Origin: Sphingopyxis microcysteis
GTDB taxonomy: Bacteria > Pseudomonadota > Alphaproteobacteria > Sphingomonadales > Sphingomonadaceae
Direction: 5' to 3'
Assembly (NCBI RefSeq): GCF_012274265.1
Contig: NZ_JAANYY010000002.1
Coordinates: forward strand, 124,001 to 188,000
DNA: 64,000 nt
In this document: piece after piece, positions 23,309-32,613 of the stretch
Layout of the letters: each line of letters opens with the position of its first letter
Numbering within the stretch: the stretch's first letter is position 1
Notes under the pieces: generated by a model
Seen by the model: only the letters and a program-made list of their open reading frames with translations
Databases searched by the model: none
Told to the model about the DNA's origin: nothing
Position numbers and translations under genes: made by a program

Positions 23309-24445
23309 CTATTCGGCGGAAGGGGGCAGGCGCTTGCGCGCATTGGCGACGGCGGTTTCTTCGGCCTCGACCGCTTTGTACGACGCAACCTCGATCGCGG
23401 CTTCGGCGTCCTCGACGCGCTTTCGGTCGGCGTCCGACCAGTTGCTGCGGTCAAATGCGGGGTCGACGGCGGCCTCCGCTGCGGCTTCTGCTGCATCTGC
23501 CGCCGCGTCGGCTGCATCCGCTGCGGCTTCGACAGCATAGTCGTCGGTCATCGCCACGTCCTCGACCGCCTCTGTCTTCCACAGGTCGCGCTGGTCTTTC
23601 AGCACCTGCACATCGACCTTCATCAGCTTGGCCAGCGACGCGAGTTCCTTGTCGCTGAAGTCCGCCAGCTGCTTTTCCTTGGGCAGCTCCTTCATGTCCT
23701 TCTCGATCTGCGGGCCGCGATCCATGAATTTGGTGATCAGCGGCGGCAGCGCTTTCATTACCGCGACCATCACTTCGGGATCGGCCTGCAACGCCATCCA
23801 TTCGCTGGCATAGATATTGCCCGTGGGGGTCGCGAGAAAGGTATTGAGGTCGGCCAGCTGCGGCGCGCTGAACTTGCGGGCGTAGGCTTTGGCCATGCCG
23901 TCGCGCATCGGCCGTTCCATGTCGGCCAGCGCTTCGCTGATCAGCGGGCGCAGCACCCGCATGATCTGGTCCTCGCGTTCTTTGCGATGCGGATCGAAGA
24001 GGTCGGCAATCTTCGCCCTGGTCGGCTCGTCGAGCTTCGCGATCTGTTCGCTTTCGACCCCGGTCTTGATCGACAGCATCAGGTCGGACTGGCTGCCGAG
24101 CTCACCCAGGACCGTCTTGAGCATCTTGCCATACATGTTGTCGATCATCTTTTCGAGGCTGCCGACCGGGATCAGCGCCCCCATCGTCTGCTGCGCCAGC
24201 GTCAGCCGGGCCGGATCGATCGGCGGCAGGCTGCTGGTGTCGAACATCTTTTCGACCAGCGCGATCGCCTGATCCATTTCCTTCTGCATCTTTGTCTTGG
24301 CGTCGGCGGCATAGGCTTCGCTGCTGGCGTCGCCTTGCTCATCGGCGGCAACAACCTCGGCGACCGGCGCTTCCTGCGCGGCAGTGGTCAGCGGCGCCAG
24401 CGCGAACGTCCCGGCGAGCAGCATGGCTTTGAACTTCGACATCAT
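23309..24445 (-). CDS. Exported DUF2059-like protein between gltD and gltB
   Basis: A 378-aa protein with a signal peptide (MMSKFKAMLLAGTFALAPLTTAAQ). Start 24445 was chosen because AAGGAA lies 6 bp upstream; an alternative ATG at 24469 overlaps the gltD stop as ATGA. The body resembles DUF2059: MIDNMYGKMLKTVLGELG, then KFSAPQLADLNTFLATPTGNIYASEWMAL, the family's typical Phe-x-Ser/Thr-x2-(Glu/Gln)-Leu...Phe-x-Pro-Thr-Gly signature. An Ala/Asp-rich tail follows (DAADAAADAAEAAAEAAVD). Predicted periplasmic; function unknown. It sits between the two GOGAT genes, 17 bp from gltB, so it should be co-transcribed. Confidence 0.8.
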   Translation of the reverse strand: MMSKFKAMLLAGTFALAPLTTAAQEAPVAEVVAADEQGDASSEAYAADAKTKMQKEMDQAIALVEKMFDTSSLPPIDPARLTLAQQTMGALIPVGSLEKMIDNMYGKMLKTVLGELGSQSDLMLSIKTGVESEQIAKLDEPTRAKIADLFDPHRKEREDQIMRVLRPLISEALADMERPMRDGMAKAYARKFSAPQLADLNTFLATPTGNIYASEWMALQADPEVMVAVMKALPPLITKFMDRGPQIEKDMKELPKEKQLADFSDKELASLAKLMKVDVQVLKDQRDLWKTEAVEDVAMTDDYAVEAAADAADAAADAAEAAAEAAVDPAFDRSNWSDADRKRVEDAEAAIEVASYKAVEAEETAVANARKRLPPSAE

Positions 24446-24465
24446 GAATTTCCTTCCCCTGTTGG

Positions 24466-25908
24466 TCATGCTGCCTTCTTTTCGCTTTTCGCCTTCGCCT
24501 TCAACCACTTTGCCATCTGGTCGCTGACATCGCGCCCGTCGCGGATGCCCCACACCACCAGGCTGGCGCCGCGAACGATGTCGCCCGCGGCGAACACGCC
24601 CGGCAGGCTGGTCATCATCGTCTGGTGATCGACGCGCAGCGTGCCCCAGCGCGTGACGCTCAGGTCGGGCGCGCCGAACAGGTTGGGCAGTTCCTCGGGG
24701 TCAAAGCCGAGCGCCTTGATCACCATGTCGGCGGGTACGTCGAAGGTGCGCCCCGGGTCGGCCTCGGGGCTGCGGCGGCCGCTGGCGTCGGGCGCGCCAA
24801 GGCGCATTCCCGCGACGGCGACTTCCTTCACGCGGCTGTCGGCAGTAAAGCTGGCAGGGGCCGACAGCCAGACGAATTCGACGCCTTCTTCCTCGGCATT
24901 CGATACCTCGCGCAGCGAGCCCGGCATATTTTCGCGGTCGCGGCGATAGAGGCATTTGACCGACTTCGCGCCCTGGCGCACCGCGGTGCGAACGCAGTCC
25001 ATCGCGGTGTCGCCGCCGCCGATGACGACAACATGCTTGCCCGCGGCGTTGAGGCGACCGTCGTCGAAGGCGGGCACCGCATCGCCAAAGCCCTTGCGGT
25101 TCGACGCGACCAGATAGTCGAGTGCGGCAATGACGCCTTCTGCTTCATTGCCCGGGACATTGATCTCGCGCGCCTTGTAAACGCCGGTCGCGATCAGCAG
25201 CGCGTCATGCTTCTGGCGCAGTTGGTCGAGTGTGGCGTCAGCGCCAACCTCAAAACCCAGATGGAGCTGGATGCCGCCAGCGGCCAGCCGATCGATGCGC
25301 CGCATCACGACATCCTTTTCCAGCTTGAAGCCGGGGATGCCATAGGTCAGCAGGCCGCCGGCGCGGTCGTGGCGGTCATAGACATGCACCTCGTGCCCCT
25401 GGGCGCGCAGATATTCCGCCGCCGTCAGCCCTGCGGGACCGGCGCCGATGATGCCGACCGACTGGCCGGTTGCGGCGCCGGGTTGCAGCGGTTCGACCCA
25501 GCCCTCGGCCCAGGCGGTGTCGGTGATATATTTCTCGACGCTGCCGATCGTCACCGCGCCATGGCCCGAAAATTCGATGACGCAATTGCCTTCGCAGAGG
25601 CGATCCTGCGGGCAGATGCGACCGCAGATCTCGGGCATCGTCGAGGTTGCGTTGCTGAGCTCATAAGCTTCGCGCAGCCGGCCTTCCGCCGTCAGCCGCA
25701 GCCAGTCGGGGATATGGTTGTGGAGCGGGCAATGCACCGAGCAATAGGGAACGCCGCACTGCGAACAGCGCGCCGCCTGCGCGTCGGCGTCGGGTGCCGC
25801 ATAGCGCTCGGCGATTTCGCGGAAATCCTGCGCACGATCCTCGGCGGACCTTTTGTCGGGATAGGATTGTTCACGCTCCACAAACCGGAGCATGCGATCG
25901 GCAGCCAT
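24466..25908 (-). CDS. gltD: Glutamate synthase small (beta) subunit
   Basis: A 480-aa FAD-containing subunit that passes electrons from NADPH to GltB. N-terminal 4Fe-4S-binding cysteines are in CSQCGVPYCSVHCPLHNHIPDW and CGRICPQDRLCEGNC. FAD binding is by GIIGAGPAGLTAAEYLRAQG, and NADPH binding by VVVIGGGDTAMDCVRTAVRQG. A C-terminal FAD-contact motif is in GVFAAGDIVRGASLVVWGIRDGR. ATG 25908 is preceded by AAGGGGA. It is the first gene of a gltD, DUF2059-like, gltB transcript on the minus strand. Confidence 0.96.
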   Translation of the reverse strand: MAADRMLRFVEREQSYPDKRSAEDRAQDFREIAERYAAPDADAQAARCSQCGVPYCSVHCPLHNHIPDWLRLTAEGRLREAYELSNATSTMPEICGRICPQDRLCEGNCVIEFSGHGAVTIGSVEKYITDTAWAEGWVEPLQPGAATGQSVGIIGAGPAGLTAAEYLRAQGHEVHVYDRHDRAGGLLTYGIPGFKLEKDVVMRRIDRLAAGGIQLHLGFEVGADATLDQLRQKHDALLIATGVYKAREINVPGNEAEGVIAALDYLVASNRKGFGDAVPAFDDGRLNAAGKHVVVIGGGDTAMDCVRTAVRQGAKSVKCLYRRDRENMPGSLREVSNAEEEGVEFVWLSAPASFTADSRVKEVAVAGMRLGAPDASGRRSPEADPGRTFDVPADMVIKALGFDPEELPNLFGAPDLSVTRWGTLRVDHQTMMTSLPGVFAAGDIVRGASLVVWGIRDGRDVSDQMAKWLKAKAKSEKKAA

Positions 25909-26066
25909 GCAAATTCCCCTTCTGAGCGGGGCAGATGCATGGCGGGATCGGCGCTGTCACGAAGGAAATCGCAGTTAGGGAAGCAAAGCTGACCTAAAAT
26001 CACACCTCTGTTGGCTTCGCAATCCGGCGGGCGCAATTATGTTTCGCAAATAGTGCCGTATCGGAC

Positions 26067-26867
26067 CTATCTGAGTGCCAACCAGATCAATGCGACGCTG
26101 CCCAGCGCGATTCGATACCAGGCAAAGGGCGCGAAACCGAAGCGGCCGACGATCGCCACCAGCGCCTTGACCACCGCCAGCGCGACGACAAAGGCGACGC
26201 CCAGTCCGATCGCGATCGCGGTCAGATCGTCGACAACCAGCACATCGCGGTCCTTCCACAGCGAATAGACGGTTGCGCCCAGCATCGTCGGAACCGCGAG
26301 GAAGAAACTGAACTCGGCGGCGGTCTTGCGTTCGACCCCCATCAACAACGCCCCCATGATCGTCGCGCCCGACCGGCTGACCCCGGGGATCATGGCGATA
26401 CACTGGATCGCGCCGATCGCGATCGCGGTACCCAGCGGCATTGCCTCGACGCTTTCGACCTTCATCACCTTGACCATGCGCTCAATCGCCAGGATCACGA
26501 CGCCGCCGACGATCAGCGCGACGGCGACGGTCGTTGGCGACTGGAGCAGCGCGCGGATCGCCTCATAGGCGACCGCGCCGATCAGCATTGCGGGCAGAAA
26601 GCCGATCAGGATGTTGCGCGTGAACCGGATGGAATCGCGGTCCTGTCGCAGCAAACCCATGCCGACATTCCAGAAGCGCTGGCGATAGGCGACGAGTACC
26701 GCCAGGATCGCGCCGAGCTGGATCGAAATCTTGAACGCCGCCGATCCCTCGCCGGTAAAGCCGAGCAGTTCGGCGGCCAGGATCAGGTGGCCGGTCGACG
26801 ACACCGGCAAAAACTCGGTCAGCCCTTCGATGATGCCGAGCAGGATGATGGTCGCAAGGTCGTGCAT
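26067..26867 (-). CDS. uppP: Undecaprenyl-diphosphatase UppP (BacA)
   Basis: A 266-aa integral membrane phosphatase that recycles undecaprenyl pyrophosphate for peptidoglycan and polysaccharide synthesis and gives low-level bacitracin resistance. It has the two family motifs EGLTEFLPVSSTGHLIL near the N-terminus and PGVSRSGATIMGALLMG in the middle, plus about seven to eight hydrophobic segments. Length is typical. It lies 75 bp downstream of the epimerase-like gene in the same direction. Confidence 0.95.
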   Translation of the reverse strand: MHDLATIILLGIIEGLTEFLPVSSTGHLILAAELLGFTGEGSAAFKISIQLGAILAVLVAYRQRFWNVGMGLLRQDRDSIRFTRNILIGFLPAMLIGAVAYEAIRALLQSPTTVAVALIVGGVVILAIERMVKVMKVESVEAMPLGTAIAIGAIQCIAMIPGVSRSGATIMGALLMGVERKTAAEFSFFLAVPTMLGATVYSLWKDRDVLVVDDLTAIAIGLGVAFVVALAVVKALVAIVGRFGFAPFAWYRIALGSVALIWLALR

Positions 26868-26942
26868 GAAATGTCCTGGGGTTGTTCACCCCAGCGACCA
26901 AGGCGATCGGGCGGGGGCAGGCCGTGGCCTGAGGCGTGGATA

Positions 26943-27881
26943 TTATGCGGGCTTCTCGACCGCAAAGCGGCCGTTGCGGCGATATTGCACCAGCCAGTCG
27001 TCGGCAACCGCGGCCAGCGAGGTCGACTGGACGCCAAGCTCCGCCAGCCCCGCCGCGCCCGGCGCAACGACATTGTCTGTCTGCAGCATCAGCCACTGAT
27101 CCTTGGTGATCGGCGCGCCGGGTGCCCAGCCGAATCCCGACGCGAGCGCTCCCGCGACGGCATCGGGCACATCGACGAACAGCGGCGCGCGGCCGGTCGC
27201 ATCGGCGATCCAGCGTTGCAATTCGCCCATCGTCAGTACCTGCGGCCCGCCCAGCTCAAAGGTCTGGCCTGCCGCGGCGCTATCGAGCGCGGCGACGACC
27301 GCATCGGCGACATCGCCGACATAGACCGGCTGGAATTTGGCGTTTGGCGCCACGACGGGGATCACCGGCGACATACGGATCATCGCCGCAAAGCGATTGA
27401 TGAACTGGTCCTCGCGGCCAAAGACGATCGAGGGGCGCAGGATCGCCGCGGCCGGGAAGGCGGCGCGCACCGCGGCTTCGCCGTGGCCCTTGCTGCGGCC
27501 ATAGGCCGACGGGCTGTCGCGGTCGGCGCCGATCGCCGACACATGGACCAGCGCGCGGACGTCGGCCGCTTTCGCGGCGGCGGCGACATGCCGCGCCCCG
27601 TCGGCCTGCACCGCCTGCATGTCGGCAAAGGCGCCGACCAGATTGATCACCGCGTCGCTACCCTGCACCGCGCGCGCGATGCTGGCGGGATCGCGGACGT
27701 CGGCGGCGACGAACTGGGTCTGGCCGAGCCCGCCCAGTGGCTTCAGGTACGTCGCGGCGCGCGGGGTGCGCTGCGCGACGCGGACGCGCGCGCCGCGCGC
27801 GAGCAGCCGCTGTACGACATAGCGCCCGACAAAGCCGCCGCCGCCCAGCACCGTGATCAATTGCCCGTCGAATTTCTGCAT
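26943..27881 (-). CDS. NDUFA9-like NAD(P)-binding epimerase/SDR protein
   Basis: A 312-aa atypical short-chain dehydrogenase. The Rossmann motif ITVLGGGGFVGRYVVQRLLARGARVRVAQR is at the N-terminus, followed by AVQGSDAVINLVGAF and the YGRSKGHGE active-site-like segment. This matches the NDUFA9/complex I accessory subfamily found in alphaproteobacteria, which binds NADPH without clear catalysis. It is upstream of uppP. It is the last backbone gene before the tRNA-Leu and the mobile element. Confidence 0.87.
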   Translation of the reverse strand: MQKFDGQLITVLGGGGFVGRYVVQRLLARGARVRVAQRTPRAATYLKPLGGLGQTQFVAADVRDPASIARAVQGSDAVINLVGAFADMQAVQADGARHVAAAAKAADVRALVHVSAIGADRDSPSAYGRSKGHGEAAVRAAFPAAAILRPSIVFGREDQFINRFAAMIRMSPVIPVVAPNAKFQPVYVGDVADAVVAALDSAAAGQTFELGGPQVLTMGELQRWIADATGRAPLFVDVPDAVAGALASGFGWAPGAPITKDQWLMLQTDNVVAPGAAGLAELGVQSTSLAAVADDWLVQYRRNGRFAVEKPA

Positions 27882-28084
27882 GGGATCCGCCTGTGATCGA
27901 TTCTTTATGAGGGGCGCCGCGCGCGCCCGACGGCATCCCCATGCCGCGAAGCGGGGGAGGGGGCAAGGGGCGACGACAGCCAGATCGCGCGAAACCGGCA
28001 GCTTTGCGATAAAATATGCCGCGACGCGCGCAGCGCAGTTGACAAGCCGCCAGCCCCGCCGCTAAGCGCCCGCTCCTACCCCGT

Positions 28085-28171
28085 GCCCAGATGGCGGAAT
28101 TGGTAGACGCACCAGCTTCAGGTGCTGGCGATCGCAAGGTCGTGGAGGTTCGAGTCCTCTTCTGGGCACCA
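28085..28171 (+). tRNA. tRNA-Leu (anticodon CAG)
   Basis: An 87-nt class II tRNA with encoded CCA. The acceptor stem GCCCAGA (28085-28091) pairs with TCTGGGC (28161-28167). The anticodon stem CCAGC/GCTGG holds a TTCAGGT loop with CAG at 28119-28121. There is a variable arm, and the T-loop is GGTTCGAGTCC. The integrase gene directly downstream makes its 3' half the probable attachment site. Confidence 0.95.
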
Positions 28172-28337
28172 TTTGTTCTTCTCGGAACATCCCAAAAAGT
28201 GTATTAAACCCGCAGAAATCCAAGGGAATTGGCCCTTGGATCGTGCCGGATCGTCCCGCCTTTTCTCGGGGGTTCCGCACATTTTTGCGGGCCTTTTGCG
28301 GGCCTTTGCGAAAACCACATCGGGAAAAGGCCCGCAC
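28172..28337 (+). promoter_or_regulatory. att-proximal leader with inverted and tandem repeats
   Basis: Between tRNA-Leu and the integrase are a perfect 9-bp inverted repeat (ATCCAAGGG at 28218-28226, CCCTTGGAT at 28233-28241) and two perfect tandem copies of TTGCGGGCCTT (28285-28306) followed by a partial third. These are plausible integrase arm-type or excisionase sites. No second att copy was seen in the window. Confidence 0.5.
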
Positions 28338-29564
28338 ATGCCGCTGACCGAGACTCGGCTTCGAGCACTCAAACCAAAGGACAAGCCTTACAAGGTTGCT
28401 GACGACCGCGGATTGTACATTGAGGTCTCCCCAGCCGGCGGCAAACTCTGGCGATTCCGCTACCGGATCGGCCCGGTCGAAAAGAAGCTCTCGATCGGTG
28501 CCTACCCCGAGATCAGCCTCAAGCAGGCAAGGCAGACAGCCTATGAGGCGCGGCACAAGATCGCGTCCGGCGGCGACCCGGCGATGGAGAAGCGCAAGCA
28601 GAAGATTCGCGCCGAATTCCTCTCAGCCCAGACCTTCGAGGCAGTGGCGCGGGAGTACATCGATCAGATGATGGTGCAGAGTGGCAGGGCAGATGCCACC
28701 ATCGTGAAGGCCAACTTCTTCCTCGAGCAGCTGGCGGACGCGATTGGCAGCCGACCGATCGACGAGATCGAGCCGTTTGAAGTGCTCGCTCCTCTCAAGC
28801 GGCTCGAGGCCAAGGGTAAGCACGAGACCGCGAAGAAGACCCGGTCGTTTGCGAGCCGCGTATTCCGGTATGGCGTTGCCACCACGCGCTGCAAAGGCGA
28901 CCCCACGTCAATGCTTCGCGGGGCACTGATCACGCCAAAGGCAAAGCACTACGCCGCGATTCTCGAACCCAAGGAGCTTGGCGGGCTGCTACGAGCGATC
29001 CAGGACTACACAGGCAACTTCATCACTAGGTACGCTCTTCTCATCGCCCCTCACGTCTTTGTGCGGCCTGGCGAACTACGGCATGCCGAATGGAAGGAAA
29101 TCGACCTCGAAGAAGGTGTCTGGCGCATCCCTGAAGGCAAGATGAAGTCACGGCGCCCTCATGCCGTTCCGCTCTCGAAGCAGGTGATTGGCTACCTGAA
29201 AGAGCTCGCCGAGATGGTCGGAACCGAAGGTTATGTGTTCCCCTCGGCCCGTGCCTCTGTTCGCCCAATGAGCGAGAACACCTTGAATGCCGCCTTCCGC
29301 CGGATGGGATTCACCAAGGACGAGGTGACCGCTCATGGCCTGCGGGCAACCGCTTCCACTATGCTGAACGAAAGCGGCCTTTGGAACCCGGACGCGATCG
29401 AACGAGGATTGGCCCATGGCGACAGCAATGCCGTTCGCGGCGTCTATCACCGCGGTAAGCACTGGGAGGAACGGGTTCGCATGGCCCAGTGGTGGAGCGA
29501 TTATCTCGATACAATCCGAGAGGGTGGAAAAGTCATCAAGGGCGCGTTTGCGGGAAGAGGCTGA
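28338..29564 (+). CDS. P4-type tyrosine integrase
   Basis: A 408-aa site-specific recombinase that integrates and excises the element. The N-terminal arm-binding DUF4102 domain reads MPLTETRLRALKPKDKPYKVADDRGLYIEV. A SAM-like core-binding domain follows, then the catalytic domain with Arg243 (VRPGELRHAEW), His333-x-x-Arg336 (HGLRATAS) and the nucleophile Tyr370 (VYHRGKHWEERVRMAQWW). ATG 28338 is the family start; the frame open upstream is only the tRNA. It points away from the tRNA, as usual for this class. Confidence 0.95.
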   Translation: MPLTETRLRALKPKDKPYKVADDRGLYIEVSPAGGKLWRFRYRIGPVEKKLSIGAYPEISLKQARQTAYEARHKIASGGDPAMEKRKQKIRAEFLSAQTFEAVAREYIDQMMVQSGRADATIVKANFFLEQLADAIGSRPIDEIEPFEVLAPLKRLEAKGKHETAKKTRSFASRVFRYGVATTRCKGDPTSMLRGALITPKAKHYAAILEPKELGGLLRAIQDYTGNFITRYALLIAPHVFVRPGELRHAEWKEIDLEEGVWRIPEGKMKSRRPHAVPLSKQVIGYLKELAEMVGTEGYVFPSARASVRPMSENTLNAAFRRMGFTKDEVTAHGLRATASTMLNESGLWNPDAIERGLAHGDSNAVRGVYHRGKHWEERVRMAQWWSDYLDTIREGGKVIKGAFAGRG

Positions 29565-29661
29565 CGAGACTTTTGAACGTCTAGGGGTTGCCGCTGGGCC
29601 GACCCTAGCGTGCAGGACAATCGGACACGATCTACATGGCTAGGTTCGGAGGAGGCATTGA

Positions 29662-31143
29662 ATGGCAAGATCACGTATTCACGGGAGTAGCAAGAAACCC
29701 CCAGTGCCTGCACCCGAACTGCTCGAGACAATTCTCGATGATGTGATGGCGACCGCGACCATGCCGTACGATGACTGGCACAGGCTCTGGCCCGATCCGT
29801 TCACCGCAATGGCCATCCCGGTCGGAGGCGGTCGTCAGTATCAGTGCACGCGGACCGCGATCGACGCAGCGCACACGCTGACCCAGCAGAGTTGGGATGC
29901 GCACGCCGATCTCCGCCAGACAATCGCTCGAAAGGTCTTCGACAAACTGTCGTTTACTGCGATCGGCGATGCGATCGCCGCCTGTCCAAGACACCTGCCG
30001 CAAGGCCAGACGACCGGCGCCGTTGACGATAGCTTCTACCAGATGATGGCAGCCGACTATGAAGCCAATCTGCAGGCGGGATCGGCCAGGGCCCGGCCTG
30101 ATCTGGATCGCCACATCCCATGTCACCTGTTCGACACCAGCCAGAATGTGCTGGCCTTCAACGTTGGACCGGTTGCCTTCCGGCCGCGTGCCGACTGGAT
30201 CGCAGTCTATGTCACCGATCCAGCGGTCCTGCATCATGTCCAGCAGGTCGAAAACGGCATGGTCACCTTCGACGACTTCACCCGGCAGGCGCTCGCCCAA
30301 GGCAGCGCCGCGGACGAACTTCAGGCGTGGGAAGTGCTCAGTTCGCTTCGCGGCTATGGCTGGGTGGCGACGGTCCGCATGCAGGGCCATGAACCGGCAC
30401 GGTCGCACGAGAAGGCATCTGTAATCGTCGGGCTCGCCATCGATGTCATCGGACTGCGATTTCATCTCGAGGACGCACGACTGCTTACCAAGTCGGGACG
30501 CCAGCATCTATTCAGCGAGGCGTGGCTGGCGACGACGATGACAGGTCAGTTTCTCAAGGGCTCGTCCTCGTCGCGCGCTGGCCTAGGCGGCCCTCCGGGA
30601 GCGCTGGCCGCGAAGATGCTGGCCGAGCAGCCCTTTCTCAACGATGCCGGGCGGGTGCTTGACGCGTATGTCAGCGCCAGAAACACCAGCAAGGCGCCTC
30701 ACCTGGTCGAGCGCTGGGCGAACGCGCTCTACTGGTTCGGGGAGGCACGCCGCGAGGCGTCGGATTTCATGGCGGTGGTGGACTATGGCTGCGCAGCAGA
30801 CGGGCTGTCAGGGGCAGGCGGTGATGCCAAGGCGATGACCGAATTTGCCGAAGCAGCGCTTAATCCGAAAGCCGCACCCACGGGCGCGGGCTCAATCAGT
30901 GTCAGCGACGCTGTCTCGAAGATTTATCGCGAAGGTCGCAACAAGCTAGCGCATGGCGAGGAGTCCGGGCTGTTCGAGGACCAAAGCGACACACGCGCGA
31001 TCGGCGACAATCTGCTCAGCCTGCTGATGAACGAATTGACGCCAGAGATCGCCGAAATCATCGCAAACCGGCCGCAGATCCTGACCGTTCCCGAAGACCA
31101 TGCCTATAGGGCGTTAATCACGCGCTTGAAGAGCCGTTCCTGA
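29662..31143 (+). CDS. HEPN-domain protein (ApeA-like C-terminus)
   Basis: A 493-aa protein with an excellent GGAGGAGG ribosome site. The N-terminal ~300 residues are not recognised. The C-terminal part holds KIYREGRNKLAHGEE, a HEPN R-x4-H motif (Arg426, His431) of the Apea-like HEPN type found in RNases of defence and toxin systems. A hydrophilic ATPase or kinase motif was not seen, so this could be a stand-alone sensor-nuclease. It sits directly after the integrase, a frequent cargo site. A defence role is inferred. Confidence 0.7.
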   Translation: MARSRIHGSSKKPPVPAPELLETILDDVMATATMPYDDWHRLWPDPFTAMAIPVGGGRQYQCTRTAIDAAHTLTQQSWDAHADLRQTIARKVFDKLSFTAIGDAIAACPRHLPQGQTTGAVDDSFYQMMAADYEANLQAGSARARPDLDRHIPCHLFDTSQNVLAFNVGPVAFRPRADWIAVYVTDPAVLHHVQQVENGMVTFDDFTRQALAQGSAADELQAWEVLSSLRGYGWVATVRMQGHEPARSHEKASVIVGLAIDVIGLRFHLEDARLLTKSGRQHLFSEAWLATTMTGQFLKGSSSSRAGLGGPPGALAAKMLAEQPFLNDAGRVLDAYVSARNTSKAPHLVERWANALYWFGEARREASDFMAVVDYGCAADGLSGAGGDAKAMTEFAEAALNPKAAPTGAGSISVSDAVSKIYREGRNKLAHGEESGLFEDQSDTRAIGDNLLSLLMNELTPEIAEIIANRPQILTVPEDHAYRALITRLKSRS

Positions 31144-31250
31144 CGCAGATAGACCCGACGTTTCCCGGTGCTGAAGTGAACGGCGAATTGTGGTCGGATC
31201 CTGCCGATCGATACCGCAACAACCGTTGACGGTCAGTGATATTGCCACTG

Positions 31251-31832
31251 TCAGCACCACGGCTGCCGGCGCCCGGTCCAAGTGCGGGCGAGACCTTCGC
31301 TCACGAGCTGGTCCCCAAGCGATTGACCACCCCGAACGACGACCCGAAGTTTGCGTCCAAACCGGTCTTCATCACGATTTCCGATTGGTCGAACCTCGAA
31401 CGCGCCTTCGTTCAATAGGTCACGAAGCCGATGAGTGGCTTTCATGCCGAGCTGATACTCGGCATCACACTTGGGGTCGCTGATCTCAGGCGTGTCGATG
31501 TCAGCGATCCTGATCTTCTCACCCTCGAGCCAGAAGGTGTCGCCATCCACGACGCAGGTGCGACGTGTCATTCCGCATAGCTCAAATCGTGGCGAAGAAG
31601 TCTCCGCCATCAGCGAAAACCTCGGTGTGAGCTCTGAAGAGGTGAATAAGGCCTGGTTCAACGTGGGCCAGTTCAATGCCAGCATTCCACCCGCGAATAC
31701 GATCGAAAAAGCCCCCAGTCCCAAGACCCACTCCTTGCGCCGCCGATTGCCGCGCTGCTTCTTCAATTCGTCCCGGAAATCGAAGCGAATGACATTGCCA
31801 TCCTCGGTGCCTCGATCTCGTTTCGGAGCCAT
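31251..31832 (-). CDS. Membrane-anchored thermonuclease-like (SNase) protein
   Basis: A 193-aa protein. ATG 31832 (MAPKRDRG) has GGGGAAGG upstream and was preferred to a GTG further out. A charged N-terminus is followed by one membrane helix (WVLGLGAFSIVFAGGMLAL). The periplasmic C-terminal domain has the staphylococcal-nuclease OB-fold signature VVDGDTFWLEGEKIRIADIDTPE, with later Glu/Arg positions in DRFGRKLRVVV. Such proteins are common on sphingomonad conjugative elements. It is paired with the lytic transglycosylase gene 59 bp upstream on the same strand. Confidence 0.83.
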   Translation of the reverse strand: MAPKRDRGTEDGNVIRFDFRDELKKQRGNRRRKEWVLGLGAFSIVFAGGMLALNWPTLNQALFTSSELTPRFSLMAETSSPRFELCGMTRRTCVVDGDTFWLEGEKIRIADIDTPEISDPKCDAEYQLGMKATHRLRDLLNEGAFEVRPIGNRDEDRFGRKLRVVVRGGQSLGDQLVSEGLARTWTGRRQPWC

Positions 31833-31891
31833 CAAACTCAGCCTTCCCCGCTCAAGCAATCCGTTCTTCGCCACTGCTATACAAACACGCT

Positions 31892-32476
31892 TCAGATGCG
31901 CGAGCTAATTGCTTGCCATCTGTCCAGAACGCTGCGGACATAGCTTGGCGTTTCGTTGTTTCGGGGAATGCCGCCGGCACGGATAACCGCTCCAGGCCCT
32001 GCGTTGTAGGCCGCAAGCGCGAGGTGAATTTGCCCGAACTTGTCGAGCATCTCTCTGAGGTAACGTGCCCCGCCATCGATGCTCGCGACGGGATCATGCC
32101 GATTCGCAACGCCGAGATAACGAGCAGTGCCCGGCATCAGCTGTGCTAACCCCGCCGCGCCAGCGGGGCTGATCGCCATCGGGTTGAACCGCGATTCCGT
32201 CCAGATCAGTGCCTGCAATAAGCCTGTAGGAAGACCGTATCGGAGCTCTGCCTCTCGGACATTCGCCACGTAGATTGCCTCGCGGAACGAGGGCGCTGCC
32301 TTGCTTGCCCCCCAATCTATTTCACTCTGTGCCGCGAAGGAGGATTGGGCAGGCTCGGCGGCTGTCGCTGAGGGGCGATGTTCGAAAATCGCAAAGGATG
32401 GCGCTTCGACCTGGGCCAAGGCCTGCACCGCTGGAACGGCCGCCAAGAGCATCCCGATCATTCCATATTTGATCAT
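31892..32476 (-). CDS. Lytic transglycosylase (VirB1/TrbN-like)
   Basis: A 194-aa exported SLT-family enzyme that cleaves peptidoglycan, probably opening the wall for the conjugation apparatus. ATG 32476 gives a signal peptide (MIKYGMIGMLLAAVPAVQALAQ). The catalytic Glu is in LLQALIWTESRFNPMAISPAGAAGLAQLMPGTA, followed by the GGARYLREMLDKFG and LALAAYNAGPGAV motifs. The longer open frame upstream has no signal peptide and no support. Confidence 0.88.
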   Translation of the reverse strand: MIKYGMIGMLLAAVPAVQALAQVEAPSFAIFEHRPSATAAEPAQSSFAAQSEIDWGASKAAPSFREAIYVANVREAELRYGLPTGLLQALIWTESRFNPMAISPAGAAGLAQLMPGTARYLGVANRHDPVASIDGGARYLREMLDKFGQIHLALAAYNAGPGAVIRAGGIPRNNETPSYVRSVLDRWQAISSRI

Positions 32477-32613
32477 CTTACATCTCGTCGCATTGCTTCG
32501 AATCAGCAAAGAACGTATGGTGAACAAAAGGGTGTAGGAAAGTGTTTTGCGCACGCGACTGGGAGGAGAGGTCGCTCGCAAAGGGGCGGTATTTTGAGCC
32601 TGAGGAGCCCCAC

